DNA of 64,000 bases, taken from NCBI GenBank assembly GCA_036826635.1, contig DAISVY010000009.1:1-64000 (forward strand), written 5' to 3'. Shown piece after piece: positions 54,941-63,062 of this stretch. The stretch is from DAISVY01 sp036826635. Its GTDB lineage: Bacteria; Zixibacteria; MSB-5A5; GN15; FEB-12. The stretch's first letter is position 1. Each line of letters starts with the position of its first letter. Under the pieces are notes generated by a model, which was not told where the DNA came from, searched no databases, and worked only from the letters and a program-made list of their open reading frames with translations. The position numbers and the translations under genes are program-made.

Positions 54941-56830
54941 GTGATAGTAATCGGAACAGCCGGACATATCGACCACGGCAAATCGGCCATCGTTAAGCGA
55001 TTGACCGGTTCCGATCCTGACCGCCTGCCCGAGGAACGCGAGCGGGGGATGACTATTGATCTCGGCTTTGCTTTCTATGATACGGCTTCGGGGGAAACGC
55101 TGGGTCTGGTCGATGTCCCGGGACATGAGCGTTTCGTCAAGAACATGGTTGCCGGGGCCGGAGGGATCGACGCCGTTATGCTGGTAATAGCCGCCGACGA
55201 CGGGTGGATGCCTCAGAGTGAAGAGCATTTTCAGATCACCCGTTTGCTTGGGGTGAAGCACGGTTTGGTCGTCATAAACAAGATTGATTTGGTCGAGTCG
55301 GACTGGCTTGGTTTGCTCGAAGAGGACATCCGTGGCAGGGTCGCGGGGTCGTTTCTGGCTGAGGCGCCCGTTTGCCGGGTCTCGGCTCAGACGGGAGAAG
55401 GTTTTGACAATCTGAAAAAGCAACTGGAGAAGCTTGCCGAGAGGGTGCAAAGACGTCAGAACATCGGTAAAGCCCGGTTGTACATCGACCGCTCTTTCGT
55501 TTTGGCCGGGATCGGCGGGGTGGTAACGGGAACGCTTCGGGGTGGTTATCTGTCGGTGGGGCAGTCGGTGACGGTGTGGCCGGGTCGGGCCAAAGGCAAA
55601 GTGCGTACTCTGCATTCGCACAATCAGGAAGTGGACAAAGCCTCGCCGGGACAGCGGACGGCGGTTTCGTTTACCGGGGTGGAGCGCAGCCGGTTGGTTC
55701 GAGGGGGCGTCATCTCTGATCGGGCCGATCTTGATTTTTTCAGGGACAACCCCATTCTGGCACTTTCGGCGGAACTTTTGCATAATGCGGTCGTGTCATT
55801 GACCGACCGCCGTCGCGTTATGCTCATCGTCGGCACGACTGAAATGGAAGGGGAGATTCGTTTACTTGAAGGCAAGAAAATCGCGCCGTCGCAGACGGGT
55901 GTTGTCTTCTTCAAGCCGGATGAACCCGTCTATACGCTGGTTGGTGACCATTATATTCTCAGGCTGCCCAGTCCCATGCTCACCCTGGGCGGTGGTGCGG
56001 TGCTGGACCATTTGAACCACCTGCCGCGGCGAAAGGAAATCTCCCGGTATGCCTATCTTTTGCAGCGTTTGGCCGGAACGGGGGAAGCGCTGGTCCGTTC
56101 GGAGTTGGTCAAACATCTGTTTGTGCATTCCGGGGAGCTTCTCGATAACGCCGATATCGGATCCGCGGAAATTGCTTCGATAGTGAAACGACTGGTGACC
56201 GAGAAAATCGTAGGGCGATTCAACGATTATCTCTACGACTGCAACCGTCTGGATGAAGCCGTTATCGAGATGCAGGAGATTGTCGAAGTTTTCCTGGGTG
56301 AACAGCCGCATGTGAAGGGGCTTTTGCCGGAGAATATCAGTCGGCTCGTTCCGTACGAATTGGATATTCTCGTGATCCTGCTCGATTATATGATTAAAAA
56401 AGGTATTCTGACCAAAGTCGGAGAGTATTACAACCCGGTCGGTCGGGGCATGTCGTTAAAGGGCGTGATCAAAGAAGCTCATGACAACATCATGGCCGCA
56501 TTGACCGAGAATCGTTATACCCCTCCGGCCCTGAGTCAACTGGCCGCCGGCAATAAGGTCAACCAGCAGGCTATCAAATATATTCTGGATTCGGGCGAAG
56601 GTTACAAATGCGGTTCCGATTTCCTTTTCCTGAGTGAGGTCTGGACGGAGATAGTTCAGTTCGTCAGGGAGTGTCTGGAGGCTCGGGGGGAGATGGCCGT
56701 GGGCGATTTGCGGGACCGGTTCGGTCTTACGCGCAGATATGCCATTCCGATTTTCGAAGAAACGGACCGCCGCGGGCTGACCGCCCGTAAGGGTGATGTT
56801 CGTATCAAGGGTGAGAAATTTGAAAGCTAA
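54941..56830 (+). CDS. selB: SelB: selenocysteine-specific elongation factor
   Basis: This 629-residue GTPase has EF-Tu-like motifs GTAGHIDHGKSAI, DVPGHERFVKNM and VINKIDL in the first 180 residues, then two beta-barrel domains and, after about residue 365, a C-terminal string of winged-helix domains (YTPPALSQLAAGNKVNQQ, LRDRFGLTRRYAIPIFEETD) that in E. coli binds the mRNA SECIS hairpin. Length is close to E. coli SelB (614). It carries Sec-tRNA(Sec) to UGA codons. The start is GTG 54941. Its end overlaps the amidohydrolase start by 11 bases. Confidence 0.95.
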   Translation: MIVIGTAGHIDHGKSAIVKRLTGSDPDRLPEERERGMTIDLGFAFYDTASGETLGLVDVPGHERFVKNMVAGAGGIDAVMLVIAADDGWMPQSEEHFQITRLLGVKHGLVVINKIDLVESDWLGLLEEDIRGRVAGSFLAEAPVCRVSAQTGEGFDNLKKQLEKLAERVQRRQNIGKARLYIDRSFVLAGIGGVVTGTLRGGYLSVGQSVTVWPGRAKGKVRTLHSHNQEVDKASPGQRTAVSFTGVERSRLVRGGVISDRADLDFFRDNPILALSAELLHNAVVSLTDRRRVMLIVGTTEMEGEIRLLEGKKIAPSQTGVVFFKPDEPVYTLVGDHYILRLPSPMLTLGGGAVLDHLNHLPRRKEISRYAYLLQRLAGTGEALVRSELVKHLFVHSGELLDNADIGSAEIASIVKRLVTEKIVGRFNDYLYDCNRLDEAVIEMQEIVEVFLGEQPHVKGLLPENISRLVPYELDILVILLDYMIKKGILTKVGEYYNPVGRGMSLKGVIKEAHDNIMAALTENRYTPPALSQLAAGNKVNQQAIKYILDSGEGYKCGSDFLFLSEVWTEIVQFVRECLEARGEMAVGDLRDRFGLTRRYAIPIFEETDRRGLTARKGDVRIKGEKFES

Positions 56831-58406
56831 AACTCTGTTCTATAACGGCCGCATCCATACTATGGCGAATGAGCTGGTGGTCGATTCCATGGCCGTTTGT
56901 CGGGATCGCATTGTAGCTGTCGGCAACCGCTTGGAACGCGATACCGGCTTTTCCTCGTATGACAAAATAGACCTTCGCGGGCGTACGGTGACACCCGGTT
57001 TTGTGGATGCTCACACGCACTTCTTCGGTCTGGCCATGTTGTTCGGTCAGGTAGATCTCGACGGTCTGAATTCGCTGGATAAATGCCTTGCCCGCATACG
57101 TGAGTTTTCGTCCCGTTTACCCCGGAAAGCCTGGGTTACCGGCACCGGCTATGCGCCGGATCGTTTCGTTCGTCGGGAAGAGCCCGACCGCTATATGCTC
57201 GACAAAGTAACCGGCGGCCGGCCGGCCATGATCTTTTCGAAAGACCAGCACACAGCCTGGGTGAACAGTCCGGCTTTGGAACTGGCCGGTATTACCGCGG
57301 CCACGCGAGACCCGGAGGGGGGACGCATTCTTCGCTTGTCCGATGGCTGCCCCAGCGGGATTCTTCGTGAAACTTCGGCTTATCTGCCGGTTTCGCGTCT
57401 CATTCCCGAAGTGTCTCGTCGGGAGAAAGATCGCTGTTATAAACTGGCCCTTGATTTGGCTTACCGGAAGGGGGTGACCGGGGTACATTCGTTCGATGGT
57501 CCCGAAGCTTTTCCCTATTTCGCCGAACTGGCTGAGCGGAACAAGCTGGGCCTTCGCATCACGCATTATCCCTTAGCTTCGTTGCTCGATCAACTGGAAA
57601 GGACCAACACCGTTTACGGTACCGGCACTGACTGGTTTCGGGTGGCGGGCGTGAAAGTTTTCGCCGACGGTTCTCTTGGTTCGCAAAGCGCCTGTTGTTT
57701 CAACAAATACCTTGGCAGCCGGGACAATCGCGGTGTTGAAGTTACCACGGTGCCGCAAATGAAGCGCATTATCAGACGGGCCGGCAAACTGGGCTTGCCG
57801 TGTGCCGTTCATGCTATCGGTGATCGGGCCATATCCAACGTACTTGACGCTATGGCTTCCCCCCCCGCGCCCCGGGGCGGTGCCCGCCATCGTATCGAGC
57901 ACCTTCAGATGGTCCGTCGCAAAGACCTGCCGCGCCTGAAACGACTCGGTATTGTCGCCTCTATGCAGCCTTCCCACTGTCCGTCGGATATCGACATGGT
58001 GCGTAAATACTGGGGTCGACGCGGTGCCAATGCTTATATTTTCAAAACCGTTCTGGATAGAAAAATCGATCTTGCTTTCGGGTCCGACGCCCCCATAGAA
58101 CCGCTTGATCCTCTGGCCGGTATGGCCGCGGCGGTGCGAAGAGCTCGGCCGGGTTCGCGGGACGTTTTCTATCCTGAACAGCGTATTACGGCTGCGGAGG
58201 CGCTCCGCGCGTTTACGGTCGGGCCGGCCGTCGCCTCGGGACAGGCCCACAATCGCGGTTATTTGCTGCCTGATTATCCGGCCGATTTCGTGGTGCTCAG
58301 TCAGGACATCACTCGCGTTGCTCCCACCCGTTTGTACGATACGTCAGTACTGGCTACGGTTGTTGCCGGAACAGTCAGATATCAGACACCCACACTGCGC
58401 TGGTAA
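56820..58406 (+). CDS. amidohydrolase family protein (YtcJ-like)
   Basis: This protein of about 528 residues matches the amidohydrolase 3 family (PF07969). The N-terminal beta sandwich ends in VTPGFVDAHTHFFGLAM, where the HxH pair binds metal; KVFADGSLGSQSA, VHAIGDRAISNVLDA, RIEHLQMV and FGSDAPIEPLDP supply the later metal and catalytic residues. Relatives hydrolyse N-acyl or amide bonds; the substrate here is unknown. TTG 56820 with AAGGGTGAG upstream is chosen; GTG 56811 or ATG 56793 are possible. It appears to be transcribed with selA-selB, but nothing links it to selenium in function. Confidence 0.8.
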   Translation: MKAKTLFYNGRIHTMANELVVDSMAVCRDRIVAVGNRLERDTGFSSYDKIDLRGRTVTPGFVDAHTHFFGLAMLFGQVDLDGLNSLDKCLARIREFSSRLPRKAWVTGTGYAPDRFVRREEPDRYMLDKVTGGRPAMIFSKDQHTAWVNSPALELAGITAATRDPEGGRILRLSDGCPSGILRETSAYLPVSRLIPEVSRREKDRCYKLALDLAYRKGVTGVHSFDGPEAFPYFAELAERNKLGLRITHYPLASLLDQLERTNTVYGTGTDWFRVAGVKVFADGSLGSQSACCFNKYLGSRDNRGVEVTTVPQMKRIIRRAGKLGLPCAVHAIGDRAISNVLDAMASPPAPRGGARHRIEHLQMVRRKDLPRLKRLGIVASMQPSHCPSDIDMVRKYWGRRGANAYIFKTVLDRKIDLAFGSDAPIEPLDPLAGMAAAVRRARPGSRDVFYPEQRITAAEALRAFTVGPAVASGQAHNRGYLLPDYPADFVVLSQDITRVAPTRLYDTSVLATVVAGTVRYQTPTLRW

Positions 58407-58432
58407 GAACAACGAACGAAAATCCTTTTACG

Positions 58433-58461
58433 TTGACTTTGCCTCGGGAGCGGGTCATATT
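58433..58461 (+). promoter_or_regulatory. promoter for nfeD-slipin
   Basis: TTGACT (58433-58438), 17 bases, CATATT (58456-58461), in the 78-base gap before ATG 58485, which has its own ribosome site (GAGGGAG). Confidence 0.52.
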
Positions 58462-58484
58462 TTAATTATTGAGGGAGCGGCTAT

Positions 58485-59837
58485 ATGAAAAACGATATCG
58501 TCCATAGGCTGTTCGGCCCGGTGGTGTTTTGTCTTTTCCTGGCTCTGTTTTTTTGCCCGGCTATGGCCGACGAGGTAGCGGAACCGACCGGTAACGACGG
58601 TGAGACAGTGACCGGTGAGGTTTTCGACCCGCCTTCATTGGTATATACCATGGTGATCGACGGCGCTATCGGGGCCGTTACGGACACTCGAATCAAAGAC
58701 GCCGTGGACCTCGCCGAAGACGAAAGAGCCGAGCTGCTGATCATCATGCTCGATACGCCCGGCGGTTTTACCAAGCCGACCTGGTCGATTTGCAAGACAA
58801 TCCTCAACAGCCGGGTGCCCGTTTGTATTTACATTTCGCCTCCCGGTGCCAGGGCCGGATCGGCCGGGGTGTATATGACCTATGCCGCTCACATCGCGGC
58901 CATGGCCCCCTCGACCAATATCGGGGCTGCTCATCCCGTCAGCGGGTCGGGGGAAGAAATCGACTCGGTAATGAATGAGAAGATCACCAACGATGCCGTG
59001 GCCCAGATCAAGGCGGCCGCCGAGCGTCGTGGTCGCAATATCGAGTGGGCCGAAAAATCGGTCCGCGAATCCGTTTCTATAACCAATAGTGAGGCTCTGG
59101 AACTTAACGTCATTGATGTTGTGGCTGAAGATCTCGATGAGTTGCTGAAAAAACTCGACGGTCGTGAGGTTGACCTGCCGTCCGGTAAGAAAAAGCTCGC
59201 CCTCGGTAACGTCATTACCGAGAAAATAAAGACGACCTTTGTTCATCGTTTCCTGCAGGTGATAACCTCTCCCGACGTTGTTTTCATCCTCTTTTCGATA
59301 GGCGGTCTGGGCATTGTGCTGGAATTGTACCATCCGGGGGCTATTCTTCCCGGTGTGGTCGGCGCTATTTCGCTGATTCTGGCGTTTTACGCTTCCCAGA
59401 CGTTACCGATCAACTATGCGGGGGTGGCTCTCATCCTGCTTTCAGTCGTGCTTTTCGTTGCGGAGGTCAAAGTGCAGTCGGCCGGTCTGTTAACAGTGGG
59501 TGGTATTGTTTCTTTGTTCCTGGGCGGTCTGATGCTGGTCGATACGGTCGACCCGGCTCTGAAAGTGTCGCGCTCGGTGTTGTTTACGGTGGTGATTTTT
59601 GTCGGGGTGTTGGTTTCTATCGTCCTTTGGCTGGTGGTCAAGGCGGCGCGGCGGCAGCCGTTTATCGGCAATCGGGGGATGATCGGCAAGGTGGCCGAGG
59701 TGCGGGGTGATGGCCTGGTGCATGTCGACGGGGCACTGTGGAAAGCCGAATGCAACGAGGCTCTGACCCCCGGTGAAAAAGTCGAGATTGTGTCGGTCGA
59801 AAGCCTGACATTGAAAGTAAAGAAAATAAGCTCATAA
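58485..59837 (+). CDS. NfeD-family membrane serine protease (long form)
   Basis: This 450-residue protein has a signal peptide (1-28) and a ClpP/SppA-like protease domain (about 45-245) with DTPGGFTK and the nucleophile Ser126 in PGARAGSAGVYM; the matching Lys lies further on. Four or five membrane helices (about 265-390) and a C-terminal OB-fold NfeD domain (RGMIGKVAEVRGDGLVHVDG) follow. Such proteases cleave stomatin-like partners, and the slipin gene follows 15 bases later, the conserved arrangement. It is likely to act in membrane quality control. Confidence 0.9.
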   Translation: MKNDIVHRLFGPVVFCLFLALFFCPAMADEVAEPTGNDGETVTGEVFDPPSLVYTMVIDGAIGAVTDTRIKDAVDLAEDERAELLIIMLDTPGGFTKPTWSICKTILNSRVPVCIYISPPGARAGSAGVYMTYAAHIAAMAPSTNIGAAHPVSGSGEEIDSVMNEKITNDAVAQIKAAAERRGRNIEWAEKSVRESVSITNSEALELNVIDVVAEDLDELLKKLDGREVDLPSGKKKLALGNVITEKIKTTFVHRFLQVITSPDVVFILFSIGGLGIVLELYHPGAILPGVVGAISLILAFYASQTLPINYAGVALILLSVVLFVAEVKVQSAGLLTVGGIVSLFLGGLMLVDTVDPALKVSRSVLFTVVIFVGVLVSIVLWLVVKAARRQPFIGNRGMIGKVAEVRGDGLVHVDGALWKAECNEALTPGEKVEIVSVESLTLKVKKISS

Positions 59838-59852
59838 ACGGAGAGTGATGTT

Positions 59853-60632
59853 ATGGCGGCGTTTTCAGGTTTAGGTTTTGCGGTTATTATCTTTCTGGGC
59901 CTGATCCTCCTGTTCAACATGATCAAAGTGCTCAGGGAGTACGAGCGCGGGGTCATATTCCGTCTTGGTCGCCTCATTGGTGCCAAGGGCCCGGGGTTGA
60001 TAATTCTCATTCCCATCATCGATAAGATGGTTCGCGTGGACCTGCGTGTGATCACCTACGACGTACCCGCTCAGGACGTTATTACCAAGGACAACGTCTC
60101 GGTTAAGGTTAACGCTGTGCTGTACTTTCAGGTGATGGACGCCAATAAGGCGATTGTCTCGGTGGCCAATTTCTTCGAAGCCACGTCTCAGATTGCCCAG
60201 ACTACTCTGCGGTCGGTGCTGGGACAGGTGGAGCTCGACGATCTTCTGGCCAACCGGGAGAAAATCAACGCCGAACTACAGCACATTATCGACGACCAGA
60301 CCGAGCCGTGGGGGATCAAAGTCTCCGTGGTCGAGGTCAAGAACGTGGACTTGCCGCCGGAAATGACCCGAGCCATTGCCCGACAGGCCGAGGCCGAGCG
60401 TGAACGGCGCTCCAAGGTTATCCACGCCGAGGGTGAGTTCCAGGCCGCCGAAAAGCTCAGCCAGGCCGCCCGAGTGATTGCCCAGGCTCCCAACGCCATG
60501 CAGTTGCGCTTCCTTCAGACGTTGGTCGAGGTGTCGGCCGAGCGAAACTCGACTTTGATCTTCCCGGTTCCGATAGATTTGTTGGATTCGTTCAAGTCGT
60601 TCCTTGATCGGGGCAACAGACAGGAGACTTGA
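59853..60632 (+). CDS. slipin (stomatin/SPFH-band 7 protein)
   Basis: This 259-residue protein has one N-terminal membrane hairpin (residues 3-25) and an SPFH domain: REYERGVIFRLGRLIGAKGPGLIILIPIIDK, VDLRVITYDVPAQDVITKDN, and TLRSVLGQVELDDLLANREKIN. A coiled alanine/glutamate-rich region (ARQAEAERERRSKVIHAEGEFQAA, seen as separate blocks) and the end LIFPVPIDLL follow. It forms membrane-associated rings with the NfeD protease. A strong terminator follows. Confidence 0.93.
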   Translation: MAAFSGLGFAVIIFLGLILLFNMIKVLREYERGVIFRLGRLIGAKGPGLIILIPIIDKMVRVDLRVITYDVPAQDVITKDNVSVKVNAVLYFQVMDANKAIVSVANFFEATSQIAQTTLRSVLGQVELDDLLANREKINAELQHIIDDQTEPWGIKVSVVEVKNVDLPPEMTRAIARQAEAERERRSKVIHAEGEFQAAEKLSQAARVIAQAPNAMQLRFLQTLVEVSAERNSTLIFPVPIDLLDSFKSFLDRGNRQET

Positions 60633-60656
60633 CGGGGTGACAACGGTATATGACAG

Positions 60657-60685
60657 GGCAGGGTCATCGTCGACCCTGCCTTTTT
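60657..60685 (+). terminator. rho-independent terminator after nfeD-slipin
   Basis: A perfect 9-base stem GGCAGGGTC/GACCCTGCC (60657-60665 with 60672-60680) with loop ATCGTC, followed by TTTTT. Confidence 0.92.
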
Positions 60686-60720
60686 GTGTCAGTGGTTCGA
60701 TGCTCCCCCGCACATTCCAC

Positions 60721-60749
60721 TTGAACCCGGCGATGGAAAGGTCTATACT
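60721..60749 (+). promoter_or_regulatory. deaminase promoter, apparently leaderless
   Basis: TTGAAC (60721-60726), 17 bases, TATACT (60744-60749). Initiation 7 bases downstream is at 60756, the A of the ATG, and no ribosome site precedes that codon. Confidence 0.55.
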
Positions 60750-60755
60750 CTCCGC

Positions 60756-61250
60756 ATGGTGAACAAACGGACAAATTATCTGAGCTGGGAAGATTACTTC
60801 ATGGCCGTGGCTCAGCTTTCGGCCCAGCGTTCCAAAGATCCCGGCACCCAGGTGGGGGCCTGCATCGTCAATCGGAGTAAGCGGATTATCGGAATCGGCT
60901 ACAATGGTTTCCCTATCGGTTGCTCCGACGAAGAATTGCCCTGGGGACGCGAAGGGGAACTGCTTCAGACCAAGTACCCGTATGTTTGCCACGCCGAGAT
61001 GAACGCCATCACCAACGCTTCCAATAAGGCCGATCTGGACGGGGCGACCCTGTATGTCTCGCTCTTTCCCTGTAATGAGTGCGCCAAACTCATTGTTCAG
61101 GTTGGCATTAAGGAAGTTGTCTATCTGGCTGACAAGTATCATGATCAGGATATCTTTGTCGCCGCCCGCAGAATCTTCGACATGGCCGGGGTCACTTACC
61201 GCCGGCTCGAGCCTCAGAATCGGTCGATCACTCTTTCGCTCGAAGAATAG
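60756..61250 (+). CDS. dCMP deaminase / ComEB-type cytidine deaminase
   Basis: This 164-residue zinc deaminase has the catalytic CHAEMNAI (His ligand and Glu) and PCNECAK (two Cys ligands) motifs, preceded by DPGTQVGACIVN and RIIGIGYNGFPIGC as in bacterial dCMP deaminases and late-competence ComEB. It would convert dCMP to dUMP in the pyrimidine supply. An additional segment before the zinc motif is short. ATG 60756 is placed directly at the predicted transcription start; GTG 60759 is an alternative. Confidence 0.9.
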   Translation: MVNKRTNYLSWEDYFMAVAQLSAQRSKDPGTQVGACIVNRSKRIIGIGYNGFPIGCSDEELPWGREGELLQTKYPYVCHAEMNAITNASNKADLDGATLYVSLFPCNECAKLIVQVGIKEVVYLADKYHDQDIFVAARRIFDMAGVTYRRLEPQNRSITLSLEE

Positions 61251-61349
61251 CTTCTTCAGGGTCCATTTGTTTTTTGTTGCCCGGTCGGTTCGGTCGGGTA
61301 GATTGTTTTTTCCGCCGGGAAGGCGCGGCAATCTATAGGAGATAAACAA

Positions 61350-62675
61350 GTGACCAAAAGCAGGGAAGACGTACTCAGACAGATCGACGAAACCGGGGTG
61401 CGCTATGTCCGACTCTGTTTCACCGACATTTTGGGAAGAATCAAGGGGATGACCATCACCCGGCCGGAGATCGAACAGGTCCTCAGTGAAGGGCAGGGTT
61501 TCGACGGTTCATCGGTTCAGGGTTTTGCGCGTATCGACGAGTCGGATCTGATGGCGATACCCGACCCGCTCACTTTCCGCATTATTCCGTGGGAAATCTC
61601 CGGCGAAAAAGTGGCCATGCTCTTTTGCGATGTGCAGAATCCCGACGGGACGCCCTATGCCGGGGACCCGCGCTGGGTGCTCAAACGAACGCTCAAAAAG
61701 CTCGACAAAAAAGGCTGGACATTCTATGTCGGTCCGGAGATAGAGTACTTCTATTTCGACAGTGACACCGAGCCGTCGATTCTCGACCAGTCCGGGTATT
61801 TCGACTATGGGACGATGGATATGGGCGCGCAGTTGCGCAAGAAGACCGTCTCCGCCCTGGAAATGATGGATATCCCCGTGGAGTGCTCGCACCATGAAGT
61901 TGCCCCTTCTCAGCACGAGATCGACCTGAAATATCAGGATGCTCTGGTGATGGCTGATTTCGCGCAGGTGTATCGCTTCATCGTCAAGGAAGTCGCGTTG
62001 GAGAACGAAGTGTATGCCACCTTTATGCCCAAGCCGATCTTCGACGAAAACGGTTCCGGCATGCACTGTCATATGTCGCTGTTCAAGGGAGAGAAGAATC
62101 TGTTTTTCGATCCCGGAAACGAATACAATCTTTCCGATATGGCTCGCTATTTCGTGGCCGGCTTGTTGGCACATGTGAAAGAGATCACGCTGGTGCTGAA
62201 CCAGAGTGTCAATTCTTACAAGCGGCTCGTGCCCGGTTACGAAGCTCCGGTGTATATCAGTTGGGGGCGGCGCAATCGTTCCAGTCTGGTGCGAGTGCCC
62301 ACATACCGCACGGGTAAAGAAAAAGCCACTCGCGTGGAGTTGCGTTCACCCGACCCGGCAGCCAACCCCTATCTGGCTTTTGCCTGTATGTTGAACGCCG
62401 GTCTGAAAGGAATAGAAAACAAGTACGAACTACCGGCCCCCATCGAACAAAACATCTTCGGGATGTCCGAAGAGGAAAAAGCCCGACTCGATATCGGTGT
62501 GCTGCCGAACTCACTTGAAAACGCTATCCGGGAAGCCGGGAATTCGGAACTGGTTAAAGAAACGTTGGGGGAACACGTTTTCAAAAAGCTGATCGAGAAC
62601 AAGTGGATGGAGTGGGACGAATATCGCGTTCACGTCAGCCACTACGAGGTGGAAAAATATCTGCCCTGGCTGTAG
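61350..62675 (+). CDS. glnA: glutamine synthetase, type I
   Basis: This 441-residue enzyme forms glutamine from glutamate, ammonia and ATP. Type I motifs are present: GFDGSSVQGFARIDESDL, GPEIEYFYF, VECSHHEVAPSQHEI (metal and substrate site), NGSGMHCHMSLF, NSYKRLVPGYEAPVY and RVELRSPDPAANPYL. Its length, and the absence of the adenylylation-site motif NLYxLP near the C-terminus, fit the GSI-alpha class (Bacillus type), which is feedback-regulated rather than adenylylated. The start is GTG 61350 with ATAGGAG upstream. A strong terminator follows. Confidence 0.95.
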   Translation: MTKSREDVLRQIDETGVRYVRLCFTDILGRIKGMTITRPEIEQVLSEGQGFDGSSVQGFARIDESDLMAIPDPLTFRIIPWEISGEKVAMLFCDVQNPDGTPYAGDPRWVLKRTLKKLDKKGWTFYVGPEIEYFYFDSDTEPSILDQSGYFDYGTMDMGAQLRKKTVSALEMMDIPVECSHHEVAPSQHEIDLKYQDALVMADFAQVYRFIVKEVALENEVYATFMPKPIFDENGSGMHCHMSLFKGEKNLFFDPGNEYNLSDMARYFVAGLLAHVKEITLVLNQSVNSYKRLVPGYEAPVYISWGRRNRSSLVRVPTYRTGKEKATRVELRSPDPAANPYLAFACMLNAGLKGIENKYELPAPIEQNIFGMSEEEKARLDIGVLPNSLENAIREAGNSELVKETLGEHVFKKLIENKWMEWDEYRVHVSHYEVEKYLPWL

Positions 62676-62704
62676 GTGATGATACGTTACGGTGTTTCCA
62701 TGAA

Positions 62705-62732
62705 GGCAGGAGGATGAACTCCTGCCTTTTTT
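62705..62732 (+). terminator. rho-independent terminator after glnA
   Basis: A perfect 8-base stem GGCAGGAG/CTCCTGCC (62705-62712 with 62719-62726) with loop GATGAA, followed by TTTTTT. Confidence 0.93.
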
Positions 62733-62813
62733 GCGGTCTGTCCGTAGGTGATGACAGCTTTCAGGAATCAAGTTCACACGAGACGACAATCGATTTCTGT
62801 GCGCCGGTAGCGG

Positions 62814-63020
62814 GTGCTGTTCTGGAAATCACTGATCGTTTTATCAAGCACGGGCGTCGGGCTTTATGTGGCGGATGGAGTAGAACTGCTTTCAAAGCAC
62901 AGAGACTGGCGAAGGCGACGCAAGGTCCTTGCCCGTTTTTCATTCATGAACGACTGGAACGCCGTCGGCCTGCCGTATTTTCTGGATAACGTACATCGGT
63001 CCGATCTCGGGATGATCTGA
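62814..63020 (+). CDS. possible small protein, weakly supported
   Basis: The 330-base stretch between the glnA terminator and gatA holds this 68-codon frame from GTG 62814. It begins with a hydrophobic run (LFWKSLIVLSSTGVGLYVA) followed by a very basic stretch (RDWRRRRK) and ends LPYFLDNVHRSDLGMI. No ribosome site precedes the GTG, and an in-frame stop lies at 62808. It could be a short membrane-anchored protein, a decayed fragment or chance. No family is recognised. Confidence 0.3.
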   Translation: MLFWKSLIVLSSTGVGLYVADGVELLSKHRDWRRRRKVLARFSFMNDWNAVGLPYFLDNVHRSDLGMI

Positions 63021-63050
63021 TTCCGTGTTTCTTCTCCGGATCGAATCTTC

Positions 63051-63056
63051 TATATT
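63051..63056 (+). promoter_or_regulatory. -10 box of a probable leaderless gatA promoter
   Basis: TATATT ends 6 bases before ATG 63063, so initiation would fall on the start codon. The region 17 bases upstream does not show a good -35 box, and there is no ribosome site. Confidence 0.4.
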
Positions 63057-63062
63057 CCGTCC

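Noticed and set aside
61278..61330. Possible hairpin (CCCG...CGGG) with T-run between the deaminase gene and glnA
   Set aside because: Only four or five pairs can form and the T-run is displaced, so it does not qualify as a terminator.
62761..62943. 60-codon minus-strand frame between glnA and gatA
   Set aside because: It has no ribosome site and a composition unlike the neighbouring genes, and the plus-strand frame over the same bases is slightly more gene-like, though also doubtful.
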